This document shows positions 29,626 to 35,000 of a stretch of DNA of 35,000 bases, piece after piece (the first letter of the stretch is position 1; each line of letters starts with the position of its first letter). The translations under genes and the position numbers were made by a program. Under the pieces are notes generated by a model that saw only the letters and a program-made list of their open reading frames with translations, was not told the origin of the DNA and made no database searches. The stretch is taken from the NCBI GenBank assembly GCA_905221605.1, contig CAJNDS010002137.1, forward strand, positions 429,231-464,230, given 5' to 3'. The stretch comes from Symbiodinium natans (Eukaryota; Sar; Dinophyceae; Suessiales; Symbiodiniaceae).

Positions 29626-30544
29626 TTAGCAGCGCTTTTTTTTCCAGGCTTGAGGGCCACCAACATTTAGGAGGTAGGCAAGATTTTGTAAGATCTCAGA
29701 GGACGAGTTTCCCGGGCTCTTGGGCCCTGTGGACCCTTTGGAGAGAGCCCTCAGAGGCGGGACTTGAGCTTCCACGAGGATGGTCTCGTAGTTTGCCCTC
29801 TGCAGCAACATCCAGTGCTTTTGCACCCTGCTTGAAGTCTACACCTTCATGCCAACTGGCCCTGCCACGACTCCATCTCCAAAAGCGCGCACCTCAAATC
29901 GCTTCCTGGAGGCCAAAGCCCACAACTCCACATTGCTTGCGACTTGGCGTCTCTGGGAAGAGCTTCAAAAAGGGGTCCTTCTAGGCCCTTGGGCCGGTCC
30001 CCCCCGATGCATCTGAAAACCCCCCAGAGTTTGAAGATTGCTCTGAAGGCCTCTAACAGGATGGATCTAGTTTGGGTTCCCTTTTTTGGGGCCACGAAGA
30101 AGAAGCATCTACGTTTATTATGCATGGTACCCCATGAAAAGGGACCCCCCATCTTCAGATCCCTTTTGCTTTAAGAGGAGGGTGCCTGCAGGCTCTCGAG
30201 GACGGCCGAGGTGCCAGCGCGCACCGAGTTCTGCACGCAGAAAAGGTCGCACATCACCTGTCACATGAGCTCCATAAAGGTCTCGTGAAGAGCCATAAGA
30301 CCAGCAAACTCTGCTGTAAGCCATAAATAACCAGTAAGCTCTACTGTACTTCAACGCTCCCCCCCGGCTTCTTGTAGTGGAGTCTTCGGTAGACATCACC
30401 ACGGCGAATGTAGGCAGGTGTTATCGAGGCCAGGGCCTTCCGGAACCTCTGGGGCCCCCTGAAACTCTTTGATTCTTTGGGTTCGGAGCAGCTTTTGAGA
30501 ACTCTCTCCAGTACTTTGGGCAGTAGAGACTGCAACGCAGGATC
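29626..30544 (-). pseudogene. armadillo-like repeat gene with an in-frame TAG
   Basis: Exons in order: about 30370-30544 (after GGACTTCAG; DPALQSLLPKVLERVLKSCS), 30186-30257 (after GTGACAG; VMCDLFCVQNSVRAGTSAVL), 30021-30066 (SILLEAFRAIFKLWG, donor GTTTTC), 29626-29952 (after CTCTTCCCAG). The last reads QVASNVELWALASRKRFEVR, AFGDGVVAGPVGMKV, then TAG at 29841-29839, then in the same frame TSSRVQKHWMLLQRANYETI, LVEAQVPPLRALSKGST and SSEILQNLAYLLNVG. The phrase ILVEAQVPPLRALS...ILQNLA matches the armadillo repeat consensus, a helical scaffold for protein binding. The 30021-30066 to 29952 join is phase 0 with a 68-base intron. The TAG may be a nonsense mutation or a true end. Confidence 0.5.
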
Positions 30545-31006
30545 CTGAAGTCCAGAACATGAAATCGCGCGAGGGTTACACTCACAGGTGCACGGGCTCA
30601 AAAAATCGGTAGGGTCGCAGGCAAAGGGTCGCAGGCAGCACAGCACTTGAGGTCTGGGCCCATAAGACTGAAGCAGGGCTCACAAGGGCCCACAGGCTCC
30701 CCCAAATCACTCCCAAAACCCTAAGAATATCCTAAGAATCCTACAAGCCCTTCTCAGACCCGCGAGGACCCCAGCAACGGCACAAGAAAGCGAAGCCCAG
30801 AGCGATGTGCAAAGCGGGCCCTGGCCTTTGAGAGCCCATACTGCCTTGGGGAGTTGCTCTTGGTGTTCAAATTTGGTGTGTTCAGTGAAGCTTTATTGTG
30901 GGGCGGGGGGGAGGGTGGGGTTGTTTAGGCCATGCCTAACTCTTACTCATCAAGAACAAGCAGGCGCTCTTTTGCAAACGGATTTAGTAGTAAGAACGCG
31001 TGTCAG

Positions 31007-31240
31007 TTTGATGGTGTGGTTTTCTTCAGTTGTTCCTCTTCCCGTGGGCTTGTGCACATGACAGCCTTTTGGGACATGTCCCTCTTCAGTAAGACTGTGC
31101 ATCCTCCCGTGATGTTGCTGGTGTTGAAGCGTTCCTAGGTGTCCCTTCGTATCTCTGTTCTCTGTCTTCTGCTGTTTGCAGTGGGCTGTGCACAAACCTA
31201 TGGGAAGAGGCACATAAATGAAGAAAACAGCACCGTCAAA
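31007..31240. repeat. inverted duplication, arms of about 53 bp
   Basis: The left arm 31007-31058 (TTTGATGGTG ... TTGTGCACA) and right arm 31187-31240 (TGTGCACAAACC ... CCGTCAAA) are reverse complements at roughly four of five positions. The arms also agree as peptides: minus strand of the left arm TTEENHTIKLT, plus strand of the right arm INEENSTVKLT. The spacer is about 130 bp. Confidence 0.75.
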
Positions 31241-31296
31241 TTAACAGCCGTGTCCCTGGTCCTAGAAGTTGTAAAAACTCATAACCAAAAAGAGGC

Positions 31297-31370
31297 ATCT
31301 GGAACAAGCAGACCAGGATCTGGTCTCCTTCCCCTCGGAAACCCACCCACCCCCCCATCCTTCCTCTGGC
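31297..31370 (+). repeat. dispersed repeat, copy 2 (first copy at 2722)
   Basis: TCTGGAACAAGCAGACC, GGATC and CTCCTTCCCC match 2722-2812 in the same orientation. It lies just beyond the right arm of the inverted duplication. Confidence 0.6.
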
Positions 31371-31486
31371 CCGAAACGCTGCCTCCCGACCTCCTCCCCG
31401 GACCGTCGTGGCATCGTCGAGCACTGCTCGAAGCTATCGCGGTCCGCTGCGTTCATGACATACCCGTCAGTTGGATCCAACATACG

Positions 31487-31522
31487 AACCCTAAACCCTA
31501 AACCCTCAACCCTAACCCCTAA
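31487..31522. repeat. telomere-type tract
   Basis: AACCCTAAACCCTAAACCCT followed by CAACCCTAACCCC variants. Confidence 0.85.
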
Positions 31523-31640
31523 AAAGCCGATAATCTTGCGACCTGGGATCAGAGGCAGACAGTCTGCCCATGTCGCTTCAGCCATCTGCTTCTTGAACCT
31601 GAGCGGCTTCTAGCAACACAATCCCTTTGAAACCTTCATC

Positions 31641-31740
31641 TTGGGATAGTCCCCCTATGTCCCCCTTATACTAACAGTCCTCAGTAGGGATGGTAGTACC
31701 CCCCATTGTAGTCCCTGTTAAGGACTGTTCGTGTCATCCC
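31641..31740. mobile_element. palindromic mini-transposon with perfect 10-bp direct repeats
   Basis: AACCTTCATC occurs at 31631-31640 and again at 31741-31750, exactly flanking a 100-bp element that begins TTGGGATAGTCCCCC and ends GTGTCATCCC. Inner arms CCCCCTTATACTAACAGTCC (left) and GGACTGTT (right) match the other copies. The right arm has lost the GGGGGAA block. This copy fixes the element ends best. Confidence 0.88.
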
Positions 31741-31860
31741 AACCTTCATCATGACTTCGCATCTCCAGTTCGAGCGCAGGCAGGAGTGGCACACGAAGAC
31801 CACTTGTTGGATGCTCCGTTACGGCGATTTGCCAGTCCGAGACTTGAAACTCTAAACCCC

Positions 31861-31971
31861 TGGCTTAGGGTTTAGGAGTTAGGCTTTAGGGCTTAGGGTT
31901 TAGGGTTGAGGGTTGAGGGTTGAGGGTTTACGTAGGGTTTAGGGTTTACGGTTGAGGGTTTAGGGTTCCCG
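31861..31971. repeat. telomere-type tract, TTTAGGG orientation, with GTTGAGG variants
   Basis: TTAGGGTTTAGG, a run of four GTTGAGG/GTTTAGG heptamers at about 31903-31930, then TTTACGTAGGG, TTTAGGG and TTTACGG units. Heptamer spacing is kept while the sequence drifts. Confidence 0.9.
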
Positions 31972-32155
31972 AAAATCCTGAACAATAATCCATACCCCTG
32001 GCTTGCACCCATCGAAAGATACAACAAAAGCCCAGGTGCGAGTTGCTTCCCGTGAACTTTGGCAGCGTTTTGTTGGCAATTTCGCCCTCCTCCGCGCATA
32101 GCTTGTCACACAACTCGGGAGATCGAAGATTTAGGGTAGCGCTGTCTTCGGACAT
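31893..32155 (-). CDS. unidentified exon (may include a start codon)
   Basis: The minus strand reads SPELCDKLCAEEGEIANKTL, PKFTGSNSHLGFCCIFRWVQ and ARGMDYCSGFSGTLNP, after which it runs into telomere-type repeats. ATG 32155 (MSEDSATLNLR) may be the start, or translation may enter at the acceptor CGATCTCCCGAG at about 32124. The true 3' end is likely near 31970. The cysteine-rich middle could be a small domain. The family is not recognised. Confidence 0.45.
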
Positions 32156-32282
32156 GGATACGTTCCGAAGTCAACGCAAGGAAACATCATCAGGATTTGC
32201 TTAAAGCCGACCATTTCCAGATCACGGAATGGCCTGAGAAGATGCGCCTTCGCCATTCTTCTGACTCATGGAGGGCATATGT

Positions 32283-32582
32283 TTAAAACAATCTCAAGGA
32301 TGAGCCACTGCCTGAGACTTTTGAGACTTTCCTACGAGTACAGCACCTCCATGGCTTGCAACTCTTCGGAAGGCTTGCGCACAGAAACTCGCAAGTCCGT
32401 TGCTCCTGCACATGCTTCGAGCGGAAGTTTTTGGCCCATTGGTTGCTGGTAACTGACATCACGGAAAACGTTTGTCGGTGCACAGCGAGGGCCGCGGCGT
32501 TGAGGCCCGAAACGACGTTCCCCTGACCCTTGCCGCCGTACCTGGGAGGCTTTTTTTCAGGCTGGCGCGCTCCACCATGCAC
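32283..32582 (-). CDS. unidentified coding segment, about 99 codons
   Basis: The minus strand reads MHGGARQPEKKPPRYGGKGQ, GNVVSGLNAAALAVHRQTFS, VMSVTSNQWAKNFRSKHVQE and more to a stop at 32283. Basic, with a glycine-rich start. From about 32390 another frame is also protein-like (FRRVASHGGAVLVGKSQKSQ), so an intron or frame shift there is possible. May be upstream of the 31893-32155 segment in one gene. Confidence 0.42.
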   Translation of the reverse strand: MHGGARQPEKKPPRYGGKGQGNVVSGLNAAALAVHRQTFSVMSVTSNQWAKNFRSKHVQEQRTCEFLCASLPKSCKPWRCCTRRKVSKVSGSGSSLRLF

Positions 32583-32697
32583 CGGACTCTAAAGGAACTA
32601 AGCGGGTAAACAGCGCAAAGCCAGGCTTTGCTAATTACCAGTTCCTATCGCTTCAGATACACCCCTCACTCCATCGCTACAGACACAAATCATAAGG

Positions 32698-32701
<4 letters not shown>

Positions 32702-32741
<40 letters not shown>
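32702..32741. repeat. GA dinucleotide microsatellite
   Basis: About 18 GA units, uninterrupted. Confidence 0.97.
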
Positions 32742-32742
<1 letters not shown>

Positions 32743-32761
32743 AGTTCCTAATTACGCACAT

Positions 32762-33048
32762 TTATAATTGGAGCCCACGCTGCTTGTGGCTGGGAGCGAC
32801 GAAGAACTTGGCCGTGCTAATGGCCCCTTTCGCCACTCCCTTGAGGATCCTCTTAAGAAGGGACTCCTCTGCCTGATGCTCAGCATTGTTCAGTGCAGTC
32901 TGCGTGCCGCGCTCCAGGGTCTGCTCCCCGGTGGCTTCACTCTGCGACCCGGCCGTGCCCCAGTTGCCCCAAGGCAACGCTCCGGCGACTGCGGCGGCCA
33001 GCTGCAGGTCATTTTCAATCTCTGCGATCCTGAGCTCCATGGGAGTGG
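32762..33048 (-). CDS. terminal exon of an unidentified helical protein
   Basis: After the acceptor GCACGCCAG the minus strand reads MELRIAEIENDLQLAAAVAG, ALPWGNWGTAGSQSEATGEQ, TLERGTQTALNNAEHQAEES, LLKRILKGVAKGAISTAKFF and VAPSHKQRGLQL, then TAA at 32762-32764. Third positions strongly favour G/C, and there are no stops over 95 codons. Both ends of the segment look like amphipathic helices. An upstream minus-strand piece at 33169-33228 (FLSRKAQAQVAAEEAKPLDL) has the same character and may be the preceding exon. The family is not recognised. Confidence 0.58.
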
Positions 33049-33073
33049 CTGGCGTGCTAGCCGATCTTCAGAT

Positions 33074-33093
33074 TCCCCCCCCCCCCCCCCCAA
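33074..33093. repeat. poly-C tract in the presumed intron
   Basis: A C run of about 17 directly upstream (on the gene strand) of the exon 32762-33048. Confidence 0.9.
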
Positions 33094-33670
33094 ACCCCTC
33101 CCCCCACGACGTTACACCCTAAATCTACAGGGGGAGTCTTTGGAAAAAGCACACCCAAAATCTACTCAGAGGTCGAGAGGCTTTGCTTCCTCCGCTGCCA
33201 CTTGGGCCTGGGCCTTTCGCGACAGGAATTTTTAATCGGGCTGTACCATGATGGTTTTGTGTAGGGCTTCTTGAGGTCTTCCTTCGACTCCTTGGTTCCT
33301 TAGGGCAACCCCAATAATAGGGGGCTCTAACGTGGAACGACCATATACTGCACTGTGTCTCACTGCCGCATTTCACAAAATAGGGGCCTTAAAGGGGACC
33401 CCGCAAAAAGGGGTACCCCTACTTTCAGCAACCCCCATATGCTGCACGGTATGCTACACAAGCGTGCGCTGCCGCCATTGCCTTTGACATCTGCAAACCA
33501 TGCCACCCGCCCCACCCCGCTTATGCAACATAACCCGAGGGGCAATCCCGGTCCTTTGGAATAGGTAGTACTAGATTGGGCAATACTCAGCAAAGAATAG
33601 AAGAACAAAAGAATGAGACGGAAGACATGAAACTACAAAACCTTGAGAAAAATGCCAACCATACGTTGTT

Positions 33671-33928
33671 TCAAGGATATGAACAAATATCAAAATGGCA
33701 GCATTGACAACATAGTTCATGTTGGGTATAGCAAATTGTGTTTAGGAAGCACGACTGACAGTCGAAGTATGAGAATGGAAAATAGCAGGCATTGTTCTCA
33801 AGCATACACGAAAAGGGGTCAAAAGCACGGTTAAATGCTTTGACCTGCTTGATGAGTCGTTGGATCAGACCACAACAGCTTTCCGTTGGGAAGTTCGCTC
33901 CCCCATTTCGACCAGAGGGCGGATTCAT
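33671..33928 (-). CDS. weak open segment
   Basis: 85 codons open on the minus strand (NFPTESCCGLIQRLIKQVKA). The downstream half is cysteine- and aromatic-rich and low in G/C at third positions, unlike the firmer exons. The plus strand is open too. Probably not a gene. Confidence 0.18.
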   Translation of the reverse strand: MNPPSGRNGGANFPTESCCGLIQRLIKQVKAFNRAFDPFSCMLENNACYFPFSYFDCQSCFLNTICYTQHELCCQCCHFDICSYP

Positions 33929-34065
33929 CTTAAAATGTTAACTGCGTTTGTAAACCAACTTCTGGAGGACCAGAATAATACAATGACAACAAAGAATGCA
34001 TGTGAAGTAAACACTTAATTGCAGAGAAGCTCATAGGAAAGACAAGCGGTGAAAGCAATGTTGAG

Positions 34066-34270
<205 letters not shown>

Positions 34271-34580
34271 CCACAACCCACAACCCACAACCCACAACCC
34301 ACAACCCACAACCCACAACCCACAACCCACAACCCACAACCCACAACCCACAACCCACAACCCACAACCCACAACCCACAACCCACAACCCACAACCCAC
34401 AACCCACAACCCACAACCCACAACCCACAACAACCCACAACCCACAACCCACAACCCACAACCCACAACCCACAACCCACAACCCACAACCCACAACCCA
34501 CAACCCACAACCCACAACCCACAACCCACAACCCACAACCCACAACCCACAACCCACAACCCACAACCCACAACCCACAA
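34271..34580. repeat. CCCACAA heptamer array, about 44 units
   Basis: A head-to-tail array of the 7-base unit CCCACAA, almost perfect. The one clear interruption is a CAACAACCC near 34430. On the other strand the unit is TTGTGGG. Confidence 0.97.
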
Positions 34581-34779
34581 CCAACAACCAACAACCAACA
34601 ACCAACAACCAACAACCAACAACCAACAACCAACAACCAACAACCAACAACCAACAACCAACAACCAACAACCAACAACCAACAACAACCAACAACCAAC
34701 AACAACAACAACAACAACCACAACAACCACAACAACCAACAACCCACAACCAACAACCAACAACCAACAACCAACAACC

Positions 34780-34817
<38 letters not shown>

Positions 34818-34877
34818 CCAACAACCAACAACCGACAACAACAACCAACAACAACAACCACAGCCAACAACATCAAC

Positions 34878-34909
<32 letters not shown>

Positions 34910-35000
34910 ACAACAACAACAACAACCACAACCAACAACCCACAACCAACAACCAACAACCAACAACCAACAACCAACAACCAACAACAACAGCAACAAC
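34580..35000. repeat. CCAACAA heptamer array grading into CAA, open at window end
   Basis: About 15 units of CCAACAA to 34684, one base different from the preceding CCCACAA unit. Then come mixed CAA triplets, CCACAA units and further CCAACAA blocks (34745-34780, 34930-34985) to the last base. Confidence 0.95.

Noticed and set aside
34271-34684. CRISPR-like or minisatellite-with-spacer interpretation of the heptamer arrays
   Set aside because: Units are directly adjacent with no unique spacers, and the context is eukaryotic.

Overview
The window looks like nuclear DNA of a dinoflagellate, most likely Symbiodiniaceae or another Suessiales. Three observations point there. (1) At 10443-11565 lies a gene of the ubiquitin-like plus RCC1-like repeat type (repeat core AILADGSVVTWG, GGDS, QLRNVQQI) that I know from Symbiodiniaceae proteomes. 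(2) Interstitial TTTAGGG/CCCTAAA heptamers are scattered through almost every intergenic and intronic stretch. (3) The genes are cut into small exons with short introns and mostly run on one strand. I see no rRNA, tRNA, CRISPR array, bacterial operon structure or organellar gene. Gene models below were made by eye, by joining open segments whose splice sites and phases fit; treat them as hypotheses except where a family motif is named.

Layout. 0-2 kb (minus): a run of short exons coding for Pmp-like right-handed beta-helix repeats (GGA/GGG ... F-x-N-C). 3.6-6.3 kb: several exon-like pieces on both strands, including a well-formed plus-strand terminal exon at 5887-6060. 7.2-8.6 kb (minus): an F-box-like/leucine-rich-repeat gene interrupted by one TAA. 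9-10.4 kb: non-coding, with the best telomere-type array (about nine TTTAGGG units at 9898). 10.4-11.6 kb (minus): the ubiquitin-like/RCC1-like gene, whose central repeat block (10602-11160) is inverted. 11.6-14 kb: gene-poor DNA with palindromic mini-transposons and CCCTAAA tracts. 15-17.4 kb (minus): two gene fragments and microsatellites. 17.8-18.15 kb: a sharply bounded A+T-rich island. 18.2-20.9 kb: isolated exons on both strands. 20.4-25.1 kb (minus): at least one long multi-exon gene with phase-compatible exons. 26-30.6 kb (minus): more exons, including an armadillo-like repeat gene with one in-frame TAG. 31-33.2 kb (minus): three further coding segments, an inverted exon duplication and another mini-transposon. 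34.07-35 kb: a long simple-repeat region built of ACG, CAA and two related heptamers (CCCACAA, CCAACAA), continuing past the window end.

The identifiable proteins are repeat proteins (beta-helix, LRR, ARM, RCC1-like) of families that are greatly expanded in dinoflagellates; there is no sign of a shared pathway. The notable biology is structural: an inversion inside a repeat gene, a foldback mini-transposon family with 10-11 bp target duplications, telomere-type heptamers abutting exon ends, and several otherwise open genes broken by single stop codons.
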